Shown: positions 44,416 through 55,251 of the stretch, one piece after another
Numbering within the stretch: the stretch's first letter is position 1
Layout of the letters: each line of letters begins with the position of its first letter
Source of the DNA: Steinernema hermaphroditum
Taxonomy: Eukaryota > Nematoda > Chromadorea > Rhabditida > Steinernematidae
Reading direction: 5' to 3'
Assembly (NCBI GenBank): GCA_030435675.1
Contig: CM059623.1
Coordinates: 8,892,012 to 8,956,011 of the forward strand
Length of the DNA stretch: 64,000 nucleotides
Position numbers and translations under genes: made by a program
Notes under the pieces: model-generated
The model's database searches: none
What the model was told of the DNA's origin: nothing
What the model saw: the letters and a program-made list of their open reading frames with translations, nothing else

Positions 44416-47400
44416 ATGTCCCCCCGGGCCGTCGAGTACCTATGCGCCTTCTTCGCCCTGCTCGGCCTCTTCCTTTCCGTCGCCACGTCCAGGGTCGTCG
44501 CCGACCCCTGGCTGAATCCCCTCGAGGACTCCGAGCTCTTCGGCCTCGATGACGGCGTCGTCGTCTCCCACGCCTTCGTGCAGACCGGCGACGAACTGCG
44601 CCTCTTCAGCGACGTCTCCCAGTACGAGAAGGCCACCAAAAAGTGAGTTCGTTACGCTTCTTCCGCATCGTCTTTTGGCGATGCGTTTCTAAACAGTGAA
44701 GCCTTCGGACCACCCGAACGTCTTGCCTAAATTCTTGGGCACAATTTGTTTCTGTTCAATGTTTGATCACCTGAGCAAATCAACTCTTTTATTTTTCTTG
44801 ACAGCTCACACATAGGCTAAAGTTCAGATCTGACCTATCTTCCGGATTAGCCCTCAGATGCATACTTAGAACCAATCTCTATATGCATTTCCATTTCCAT
44901 TTCCTGGAATAAGAGTTCCCCTGCAATAAGAGTTCATCTAAATTCCCCTCTAAACACCGTTTTCAACCTTGTTTTCTGTTGCAAAATCCACGAAATCGGC
45001 GCTTCTAGGGCGTCGTTCTCGTTCAGAGAATCCTCTACAAAAAGGGTCCAAATTCGATTTGGAGCTGTAGGAACCAAGACTGGCCGCGCCTAATTCGATG
45101 TCGCGCAGTGCTGTGCTCACTGGTTGTACGTGTTTAGAGCAGATGAGTCGCCCCCGGAACAAGAACTCCAATTCGAACCGGAGACGCTCGACTTCGGAGA
45201 GCGGTAGGCGCCCCGTCGCCGCCCCTTCGATCGCCCCTTTTAGGTTTATTGGTTCGCCGACGATCAAAAAAGTGAAAATTAGGAATCCGTCGGCGCAGGC
45301 GGTCACGTTCCACTCGATCTCGGGCTCCACCAATCAGTATCACTGCTCCTTCCCCAAAGAAAAGGTTCGTGGACCAGGAACCGGCCCTCTCAAGCCTCAT
45401 CGTCTTCAGACCCTCGGCGCCGGCGAGTCGACCACTTTCGACGTCGTTTACCTTCCGCGCGCCGAACGGCACGTGCAAAGCACTGTTTACCTGCACTCGT
45501 CGATAGGCGTGCACGCCTTCGTAGTCGTCGGCGTCGGCAAGCCGAGTCCCTACAGAATCCGGCCCTTCGTGGCTGCGAAGCTGCCCTGCAACGGCACCTT
45601 CGTATCGCCGATCCAGGTGCACAACCCCCATGCGGAGACCCTCAAGATAACGCAGGTCTTCGCCTCGGGCGGCGATGTGCACCTCGAGATGCCCGGTGGC
45701 GAGGCGCGCACCGGAGGCGACGCCGACCTCTGGGTGAGTCCACTGGAGCGGAGAGAGAACAAGTTCCGGGGCACAACAAACAAAGGATTCGGCCCATCGC
45801 TCAGCTGGCGCCGGTGCAAAGTACACAAACAGATCGGAGAAGAGGAACTTCCACTGGAAACGGCGATTTGCAACACCATCGGATCAGCGGATTCCGGGGA
45901 TTCGCACGTCAGAGACGACTATAGTAATCTGCTTAGCTGTCGCACTTTCACAAATAGGAACGCGTTTCTATTTTGGGAGAGATTCTCGGGGAACACGTCG
46001 GAGGAAAAGAGGGATAACAAGATCACCACAAGATAATCCGCCTGTAGAGCTCTGAGAAACATTTCCCAGCTGATGGGGATAAAGCATAGCGTTTCTCTAA
46101 AAGGTCAAATTATCCTTCCTGAAACGACTTCCATGTGCCTGAACGCATCTGTTTCCAGGAGATCCCCCCGTTCGCGACGAAAACGGTGATGAACGCGAAA
46201 CTGATAGGGGCGCACGAGCGAAACTCGACCTCCTTCATCGCCATCCGCACGAACCTGGAGCCGCTGCCGGGCTTCACCTCCGAAGATGAGCCCCAGGAGG
46301 GAACCCTTCTGCTGCCCGTGGACATGGAGATCACACGGAAACAAGGCCTCTTCGCCACCGCCGACAAACTCGACTTCGGACTCATCAAGGCAGGCGAGGC
46401 GTCGAAGGCGCTGACCATAGAGGTGGTGAGCACCCTCGACCGGAGCCTCGAGCTCGACTCCGTCTTCGTCGAGGACCGCGAACACCCCCACCACGAGATC
46501 CACATCGAGTTCGCCGCCCGGCCACCGATTACGGTAGCCAGCGGGGCGCGCAGCCAGCCCGGGGCCGCCGTGGCCGTCGCTAAGGTGCGCTTCAATTCCA
46601 GCTACGCGATGAGCTACTTCGGCGAGCGGGAGGAGGCCACCGTAGTGGAAGACGGCGCCGAGAGCGCTAAGGTACTCAGGTTCCGGGGGAGGATCATCGC
46701 CTCGAGCAGTCTCAACAACTTCCGCTACAACGCCACCGTCGAGTACGAGGCGTCCGTCTACTACGGGTAGGTCTCTTCCACCCCCATCCCCACCACCTCC
46801 TTCCAGGGAACTTCTGCACAACCCCGACGACATCGCCTTCCACGATCAACTCTCCCCGCCGACCACACGCGGCGTCTCCCTCACGAACCACTTTCCCTTC
46901 GGGCTGGCCATCTACAAGGTGCTGATGGCGCCCGAAGGCCGGCAGGCCTTCTCCGTCAAGCTGACGGCTCCGGTGGTGCACATCGCCCCCGGGGAGACGC
47001 TCCAGGCGCTCCTGCTCCGCTACAACGAGAAGCGGAGTGACTCCTTCGAGACCAAGTGCCGCGTCTTCACCAACGTCACCCAGTTCAACATTCCCATCAT
47101 CGTGTTCACCGGCAAAGCCAGGGTACTTGTCCTCTCCAGGCCGTGTTCTGTTACACCTCGCCTCCTTCAGGTCACCCTCTACTCCATCAACCAAACCCAA
47201 TTCGACTTCGGCCTCGTCAACAAGGGCGACCAGCGCTCCATCTTGGTAACCCCCTTCTCCCCCACTCTACCGTACCCCGCCCGTTCAGTTCGCCGTCACC
47301 AACGACAACCCGGTCCCCCTGACCATCAAGAAGCTCACCAACGCCCTGCCCTCGATCACCCATCTCGAGCTCGTGGGTCTCGAGGCGGGCAACGAAACGG

Positions 47401-50400
47401 TGCTGACACAGGCCGAGTCCCGCGACGACGTCTCGCACCTCTGGACGCCAGGCGCCGACTTCTCGATCCCCCCACGCAGCTTCGCCGTCTTCAACTACTC
47501 CCTCGCTGTGCCGCGCGACGGCGCCGTCTTTCGCGCCACCTTCGAGATCGCCACCAACTTCGAGACCTTCGAGTTCCCCGTTCGCTACCAGGTCGAGGAC
47601 GGCGCCGTCGCCGTGGCTCCCGGCACGATCCGCTTCGCCGACTCCTTCCCGGGCCAGATCCAGAGGCAACAGCTTGCCGTCTACAGTAGTTTCCCCCGCG
47701 ACATGCAGGTCCTCCGCCTCTCCACCCTCGGCGACGACCGAAGGATCTTCTTCGACTCCTTCGACGCCAACAAGCCCCTCGTGCTGAGACCTAACCAGCG
47801 CACCAGCCTCGGAAACGTCATGTTCATGCCCGAGGCCGACTGTTTGGACGACTGCTACGTCGGAATGTCCCTTAGCGAAGCCGGTAAGGTGACCTCCAAG
47901 GTACCGTCACTCAGAGCGCGGTTCAGACGGGATGTGGTTCGCTTACGGCCTCGAGTTGCCGCGTAATCTCCCCGAGATTGACAGCTACCTCTACAGGAAG
48001 CTGCGCAACAAGTATCTCGACATGGTCGACGCAAACCGCCACCTCGTCAATTCTACCGTAGTCGTCGACACGAGCGAAGTCAAGCATGTCCATGTGAGTG
48101 AAACCCCTGAAGCATATTCTCTATTACATATCGTCTTGCAGGTGCCCGTGCAAGGCGAACTGGTGTGGCCCCGTCTCCTGACGCGCTCCGTCGTTCACTT
48201 CCCTCTCACCGCCGTCGGCAACTTCACCATCCTGAACCTAACGCTGCAGAACCCGTCGACGAAGCCCGTGATCGTGCAGCTCCTCCCGCTCGTCATCTAC
48301 CCCGACGGCGAGTCCCTCGTGGAGCTGCTCCGCGACGACCTCCCGGAGCCCCTCACCGACCCCGTCGAGATGAACGAGACGCTCATGTTCTCGCTGCGGG
48401 ACACGGAACTCTTCTCGCTGAAGCCCGAGAGTCCCGTGCCGAAGCTGCGCGAGCACCTCGAGGACGCGATCAAGAAGAACGTACCACGCTTCACGCTCTC
48501 CATGATGTTGCAGCCGAAGATGAAGGTTCGCATCCGGCTCGGCTTCCTCCCCGTCGACTACCAGCTCCGTTCCTCGCTCCTCCTCATCCGCAACAACCTC
48601 ACCGCCATAGAACCCGTCGTCCTCTACGGCAAGGGTGCCCGCATCGAGATGCGCATTGACAACAGGACGGCCAGGAGCCAGGACCCTCTTCTCTTCGAGA
48701 TCCAGCCCCACCATCTCGACGACTGCAGCAATCCTAAACGTGAGTATTTCGATGTCCCTGTGTCCCTCCGGTCCCCCTCAAAGTCGTCCATAAATCAGTC
48801 ACCAAGGAGACTGCCACTAGATCTTCCCCTAATCCTCGACCCTTCCAGGCCAGATGCACAAGCTGTCCACTACCCTCACCGTCAAACGCCTCTTCATGGT
48901 CGTCAACACGGGCGAGGTTCCCTTCACAGTGACCAACATGAGCATCAACAACCACGCCTGCGAGAACCGCGGCTTCAAGATCATCAACTGCTACCCCTTC
49001 CGGCTGCAGCCCAACGAGAGCTACGCCCTGGAGATCGCGTAGGCCCTCCCTCCCGTCCCCCCTAACAGCCCTCTTTAGGCACACTCCGGACTTCCTGCAA
49101 ACCTGGAACGAGGCGAATCTGCAGATCTATATGCACATGAACGGCACGTCGTGGATGTTCCCGATGGCCTCGTCGCTGCCCTCCTCGATGCTGGCCAAGT
49201 GCCACCGCGCGCTCCCTAGGCCGCCCTTCGAGAGCCTCATGTACTACTCCTGCGTCTCGGCGCTCGTCTTCTGCCTCATCTGCATCGTCGCCTGCGCCTA
49301 CCTCGAGGGCGACCGTACCATCGACACGATGATCCGACAGCAGTACGCCGCGCCACGGAAGGTCTTCGACCTGAACGCGCAGACCGAAGAGGACGCGCAG
49401 AACAACAACAAGACGGACGAGGTGAACCAAGAAGGTAACTCTGGGAGTGGACGGAGGGATGGACAAAGCGCCACTTCAGTGAATCGCCGCACAGGACGCG
49501 TCGCCTACGACAACGATTCGAACGTCGTCGTGAGGGGCTTCTGGGAGGCGATCAACTTCGTCCTCTGGCTCTTCAGCCACGTCTGGGTCTTCTGGAACTG
49601 GCGCAGCGACCAGAAGCTCATCGAGTCGATCAAGAACGAGAAGAAGAAGCGCAAGAAGCGCGGACCAGTCGTCAAGCCGAAGGAGGGCGCCGCCGCGGCA
49701 CCTCCTGTGCCTCCGAGCGCGACGCCCCCGGCACCTGAACCGTCGAAGAGGGCGGCGAAGAAGGCGAAGGCCGCCAAGAAGATGTCCGACGCCGCGCAGA
49801 ACAAGTGAGTTCCTGGATCTGGCAGCTTTGTTGAGCTGAATGAGACCCTTTTAGTCACGCTCCCCACCAGAACGGAGTGCACAAGCAGAACGGAGTGGAG
49901 GCGGATATCAAGAAGGTCGAATCAATCATGGACTCGGCCATTTCGGCCCCGAACAAGACGCCTCCGCCCCCGCCTCGAGCCTCCTCGCAGTCTTTGAAGC
50001 TGCCTCTTTCCAAGCGAGAATCGAACGACTCTGCGCTTCCAGAGATCGAGGAGAGCGGCGAGGAGTTCATCAAAGTGAAGCGCGCCGACTGGCTGAAGGC
50101 CCTCAACGCCTTGAACACCCAAAACGCTCATCCCGCTCCGGAGCCGGCTTCAGAGACCGCTCCAGAGGAACGACCTGCTTCGCGGACGTCCCAGACGTCG
50201 AAGAAGAGCCGGAAGACGCGCTCGAACACTGAATCCTCCTCCTCGCAGATCTCCTCGACCTCGGAATCAGCGACCACCTCCAACAAGAAGAAACAGAAGA
50301 AGAAGAAGGCCGAGACCGCGCCGCCGCCAAAGACGCCTCCAGTGGCGCCGCCGTCGGTGGCCTCCTCGGAAGACGAGGTTCCGAGCGAGGTGAGCGAGCC

Positions 50401-51140
50401 GCCCGACTGGGGAGAGTACCAACACATCTCGGACGACGACCTCGACAAGAACTTCGACGACATGGTGGCGCAGTCGGAGCTCTTCGACCAGAAGTTCCCC
50501 GAGTCCGAGGAGTCCACCCCCACCCACCAGCAGAAGAAGACGCGTCCGGCGAGCCTCGCGCCCCTCCAGATGCCCCTCCAATTCAACCCTTCTGCACTCA
50601 CAGAAGAGTCGATCCGCGAGGCGCAGAAGCAGCTCGGTAACCTCCAGAATCTGAATCTCCTGAATCTCCCGAAACCGCTGGAGAATCCGCCCCTCTTCCA
50701 GCCCGAGAACCTCTGGGGTGACTTCGGACTCAATGGAAGCCTCGATCCCTACCTGGTAGGCCCTCTTGACCCCACACAGTCCTAATCCCCGCTTTCAGAG
50801 CCTCCCGAAGGACTTCTCGGAGCCACCGCCCGTCTTCGATCCCTTTAGTTCCTGGCCTCCAGCCCCTCCGCGACCCCAACAGCCAACCAGTCCCGTGGAG
50901 CCTCTGGAGACACCCTCCGTGGAGACGCCGCAGCACTCTTCCGGTGGCGTATTCGGCGCCATCGGAACGCGTCCCGCGGGCGGCATCTTCTCCGGCGACG
51001 GGGGAATCTGGGCGCCTCTGAAGGAGGAGCTCCCGCAGACAGATCCCACCTGGGCCTCACTCAACGACCGTATTAGAGAGATCTGGGCGCCCTCCCCTCC
51101 GAATCCGGAGGAAGAGAAGCCCAAAACGAACAAAAAATGA
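44416..51140 (+). CDS. tmem-131: TMEM131 homologue, ER-Golgi collagen-secretion factor
   Basis: About 17 exons, from ATG 44416 to TGA/TAA 51140, join in frame to roughly 1,600-1,700 residues. In order: a signal peptide (AFFALLGLFLSV); the PapD-like/ASPM-type N-terminal block (LQFEPETLDFGER; SGSTNQYHCSFP; STTFDVVYLPRAERHV; GKPSPYRIRPF; NPHAETLKITQVFASGGDVHLEMP); a series of further Ig-like beta repeats with N-glycosylation sites (NETV, NFTI, NLT); two transmembrane helices (LVFCLICIVACAYL; FWEAINFVLWLFSHVWVFWNW); then a long K/E/P-rich cytoplasmic tail. The tail contains W motifs (ENLWGDF, GGIWAPL, REIWAPS). In TMEM131 the luminal part binds procollagen and the tail contacts TRAPPC8, helping COPII-type export, so it fits a cuticle-secreting animal. 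The intron at 45734-46157 is unusually long (about 425 bp) for this gene. Confidence 0.93.
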
Positions 51141-51496
51141 ACGAAAAGATCCCGAGTGATAAAAGATCGATTGCCCAAGGAACATCTCATCTTCGGGTAC
51201 ACTGTATGAGAGGGGATACAAGTTCACAATTTACAAGGAGATCTCAATTGCAAGCACCGAGCCATCTCCATTCTACGAGAGAGGCCTCTGTCGAGTAGAT
51301 CGCGGCCCAAGTTTGCCAGGAGAGACGCTTACTCCCCACAAATTCGGGTTACACTGAAAGAGCTGCAGGGCCCGCTTCTAGCAGGCTCTCTCCATCTGGT
51401 CGATGAACTCCTAGATGAACATGCACTATCTTGCCATTCGTTTGAATCGTTCAGGAAGTGACACCATCCCCAGAAAGCATCACTTACACCCCATAA
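51141..51496. other. Spacer between TMEM131 and the Skp1-like gene
   Basis: About 360 bp, moderately AT-rich, with no open frame of note. It probably contains the TMEM131 3' UTR and the promoter/outron of the Skp1-like gene. I see no consensus AATAAA; the poly(A) site is unresolved. Confidence 0.4.
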
Positions 51497-51898
51497 ATGT
51501 TCGCAACTCTCTCAGTTCCCGGGAACACCGTGAACATGATGTATTACTTGCAGTCTTCCGACAAGGTCCCTTTCCGAGTGGCCTCCCTTGAGTTCTCCCC
51601 GATGCTCCTGGAACTGTTCTCCAACGTCGGCGACCAACCCATTCCGTTCCCTTCGATCCACTCCAGCACATTTAGGCTGCTTCTGGAGTGGGTCGACACG
51701 AGGATCCTCAAGAAGCTCCCGGAAGACGTGCTGGAGCGTCTGTGGGACGCGGCCGACATTCTGGACATGAGCGAGCTGTCCGGGATTGTGGAAAGGAGAT
51801 GCGCTCTGCTCAGGAGCAGCCGACTTCGAGAGTTCATCAGAAGGAAGCGGCGTCTTCTGGAGGCCGACGAACAACTTTCCAAAAGGATACGACTGTGA
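51497..51898 (+). CDS. Skp1-like (skr family) protein, single exon
   Basis: An intronless frame of 133 residues from ATG 51497. It contains a POZ-type fold (YYLQSSDKVPFRV; IPFPSIHSSTFRLLLEW) and a C-terminal helical part (RLWDAADILDMSELSGIVERR, cf. Skp1 LILAANYLDIKGLLD) that contacts F-box proteins in SCF ubiquitin ligases. The last Skp1 motif (E-E-x-R, W-C-E-E-K) is replaced by a basic R-R-K-R-R-L-L-E end, so F-box binding may be altered. The N-terminal 14 residues may be an untranslated or splicing artefact; a later Met (M14/M15) is possible. Nematodes carry many divergent skr genes. It begins 357 bp after TMEM131. The minus strand downstream encodes the NHR. Confidence 0.72.
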   Translation: MFATLSVPGNTVNMMYYLQSSDKVPFRVASLEFSPMLLELFSNVGDQPIPFPSIHSSTFRLLLEWVDTRILKKLPEDVLERLWDAADILDMSELSGIVERRCALLRSSRLREFIRRKRRLLEADEQLSKRIRL

Positions 51899-51966
51899 TG
51901 GCGGTCCATATATTGGTCTCTTTATTGGGTTCAAATAAATAGTCTCCACTCTTCCAAGAAGAGGTC

Positions 51967-54705
51967 CTACGGCTCCCACCGAACGGGAAGGAGCTTCAGA
52001 ATGAGGGAATCCAGCTCCCAGAGGTCGAAGAAGTGGATCTTCTGGTGACTCTCGATGCACTCCATGCCGATCATCTAAATGGCCACTCTGTGCACCTTCA
52101 CTTCTGGAGCTGCCCTCACAAAAATGGAAGATATGAGCAGAAGAAGATTCCCCGTCCTCTCGGCTATCGTGTCGGGAGTGTAGTTCAGGGAGTGGTAGTG
52201 GATGTTCAAGGCAGCCAGGAGGTGGTCGATTTCGGCTTTTATGAGGTCCTTCGTCTCGGGAGAGACGCTGGTGGACACTGAAGAGAACAGGGAAACTGAG
52301 GGGTTACGGTAGCCCTACGTGCTCCCTTCCACGAGATGATCGCCTTCAAGAGGATGTACTCGATGTGGGTGATCTTCAGGACGTTCATCGGTTCGACAAT
52401 CTCGTGCACGGACCTGGTCATCAGGGAGTGGTAGAGCCTAGAAAGGAAACTTTAGGGGGTGGAAGGCCCCAGTGCCCACATCTTCTTCATGTCGGAGCTG
52501 ATCTCCTCCTCGTCCTCCCAGCCCTCGTCGCTTTCGTCGGTGATGGATACGGTCATGCAGTTGGGCATCACGAATTTCTTGGGGTAGCCGAGACGGTAGG
52601 TGAGGTAGGTGGGCTCGAGGATCGCCTGGTAGAGCACGCATCGCCGCAGAATCACTTTCTGAAGAAGGCCTCTAAGGGGGAGGTCAACGGCTTTGAGGGG
52701 AACCTTGTCGTGGGAACTGAGCTTCTTGTAGTGGGGCCACACGCGAAGCCACTCGAAGGCGACCAGGATCATCGGGCGAATGTCCCTGCGGATCAGAGCG
52801 AACTTGAGAGGCCGGAGATCTTCCCGTGTGACCGTCTGAAGAAGTAAACATCACGTGAGTCCCTCGGCCGACTGGCGATCTCTGGCTCTTTATAAAGCAC
52901 CTTCCCGTGAACGACCCGGAATCGATGCTGGCTCCCATTCCCCACAAACCCCCGACTACCGTAACCCTTACAATGTCATCGCAGTCGTCGGTGCCCACGA
53001 GTTCATTCAGATTCCGCTCGCAGTACATGATCCTTCGGCGCTCGTTCAGAAGCCTCTCCTCCTCTATGAGCGACTGGAGCACCTCGTGGGCCTTTGTGGC
53101 GATGCTTTAACGATGACTGTAGGCGCTGACTCAGCACCACTCACCTCTGCGGACCCCCCGCCGGCGGCGACTCGCTGACGCTCCCTGTAGTCGACGCGTT
53201 CGAGCAGAAGGACTCGGCCCTGTGGTGTGCAGGAACGCACTCGATTCCGGACGTCTCCTGAAGGGAGACTACAGAAGACAAGGGCTGGGTTCGTACCACA
53301 ACGAAGGCGAGGGGATCGACAGCGGAGAACTGGGAAGGCGCCGGGGGAGGGCAGGAAGGATAAGGAGTCGCCGGCTTCACTTTTCTGCGACCGACGTTTC
53401 CATCCCGACGAGGCTGCACGGCTGAAGGAGAGGGTTAGGATCGACTCGGATTCTGTTTTTCAAGGATTTATAACTGTGCTAGGCCCTATTCTTAGGTCTC
53501 CACAGATATTGAAAAACAAACCTCTACGGTCCATTCCACTGGCGATGCACTTGGCATATCTGCAGGAGCGACAGATCACTCTCATCGCTAAAGCATCAAT
53601 GTCACTGGAAGCTCCCCGAGGCAGGCCTACCGTAATACACTCGGCAGCTTCCGTCCTGTGCACATATGAAGTTCTTGTTGAGGGTTACGGTCCTGCGAAA
53701 GAAGGCGGCGCAGGCCGAACAGCTCGGTGCGTTGAAATGGTATCCATTGGAGGCCGCACTGCAGATGGAACATTTCCTGACGGGCTCCGGGGACTCACTG
53801 AATCGCTCCTCTGAATGTCCACAACGTGTTCGCTATCGGAGGGACAAAGAGGACGATAAGCGTTGACAGAAAAAGGTGCTCGGGGCCGAAGAGAACAAGA
53901 AGGAGGTGATTAGGGAACTACTTGTAGGGCATGACTCTTCTTTGCAACGGAACGCGTTTGCAGAGTGCGCAATCCTAACGCCTTCTCTTTATCTTAAACC
54001 GGCTGATAGCAATGTTTTTGCCGTTTTTATTGTTCCGATCGAAGTACATATCAAAACGCCCTTTTGGAGTGGAGCTGACGGGAGCGCAAGTTCCGTAATG
54101 GAGGGAGAGCACGTGGTTCCGTTTGGTTACAGCCCCTTCAAACACCCTTTAGGTCCGGGCCGGCGACCTAAGAAGGAATCTGTGCTGGAACGATTTTTTT
54201 TGAGCGTTTCTGGCCGGCGATGTCGTCTTACAGCAACGTGGGCTTTGTTTACGAACCACGAGTCATACACCACACACTACAAAAAGTTACGCAACAAGCA
54301 CGCGGGCAGATGTGCACTTTTACGCCGTTTCGAATTTCGAAAATCGTCGTATTCGAAGCACTGCTTGCGGAACCCCCGTTTTTCTCCCCTTCGAACCTCT
54401 TTGTTCCTTATCTCCTTTCATTGCATTTCACTTGCACAACGCAACAGATGAAATCTAGGGTCACCAAGAAGGGTCGAACCCATTAGAATCAGAATCAGCT
54501 AAATTGTCAAGACAACGAAGGCGTTAGGGGAATATTTAAAGGTTTAGCAAAAAAGATCGAATTTCTGGACCACACGAGGAAACGATAAAACGAAAACTCT
54601 TCCAGTGACATTTCTCAAGAAGGAGAACACTGAACGCGACCTACCGTACTCGGTGATGACGGATTCCCGCTTGGGCTGGTGGTGATTCAGCACGACGTAC
54701 TCCAT
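51967..54705 (-). CDS. Nuclear hormone receptor (nematode supplementary NHR type)
   Basis: About ten exons. ATG 54705 opens a short exon ([15 protein letters not shown]). After an 830-bp intron, the DNA-binding domain starts: [13 protein letters not shown], then the P-box [11 protein letters not shown], then the second module [17 protein letters not shown]. Both zinc modules have their cysteines. A hinge of P-rich sequence follows, then a ligand-binding-domain-like helical region ([50 protein letters not shown]), ending in [22 protein letters not shown], which resembles the AF-2 end. The [11 protein letters not shown]-box is typical of the expanded nematode HNF4-like family. Small introns (43-50 bp) are consistent with neighbours. 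Specific ligand and orthologue are unknown. Confidence 0.87.
53877..54640. other. Large first intron of the NHR gene
   Basis: About 830 bp between the first and second NHR exons, long for this window. A 191-codon plus-strand frame (53876-54451) overlaps it but starts with GTG and has no domain. A TCGAACCC box near 54474 resembles a tRNA B-box but no cloverleaf is evident. It may contain regulatory sequence. Confidence 0.35.
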
Positions 54706-55251
54706 CGTGGAATCTCAAAAACAATCGATGAAGTGATACCACGAAGGAAGAGCGCACAATGTGTCGCGGCTTATCAGCGCCGCTCCGCCACTGACCCTCC
54801 TTCTGCAGAGGCGATAGATCTGCACGGGCACACCGACCCTCCAATTCCAAAAGCGTGCGGTCCAAGGCCCCGCTCAGTAAACAAGCGGTGAGTTCTATCC
54901 GTTCTACACCGGCAGTGCAATCACCCGATTGCCGAGTTCATTCACATTCACTGACAGATACTGACACGTGTGGAGCGAAGGAGGCGAGATACGAGGGAAA
55001 CAATCCAACAGATAACAGAAAGATGAGGAAACAAAGCTGGTAACGACGTAAGTGAGCGTGTGGGGATCGGGAAACAACGTTGGACACTCCGTTTGGACCG
55101 GAAGGTCCTCTGAGGCGCGGCAACCATAGCCGTGCGGCGCGCGTATTATGGTAGCCGCGTACAGAACCGAGTTCCTTCTAACAAGCAACTGAACGAAAGA
55201 GGTTATGTACAAGACAAATAATATGAAAGGCGTATATACACAATAGAAATC
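54706..55251. other. Spacer between NHR start and Strawberry-notch 3' end
   Basis: About 550 bp between two genes on the minus strand. Contains AC/GT-rich sequence and an inverted 3'-UTR-like AT segment near 55200-55245. No gene is supported; the NHR promoter probably lies here. Confidence 0.4.

Noticed and set aside
46105..50733. Several long minus-strand frames opposite TMEM131
   Set aside because: Antisense shadows of a GC-rich coding region; the plus-strand reading matches TMEM131 throughout.
53876..54451. 191-codon plus-strand frame in the NHR intron
   Set aside because: GTG start, no domain, antisense to a gene; kept only as a note in the intron entry.
54461..54500. GGGTCGAACCC box resembling a tRNA B-box
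   Set aside because: No matching acceptor, D or anticodon stems could be drawn around it.
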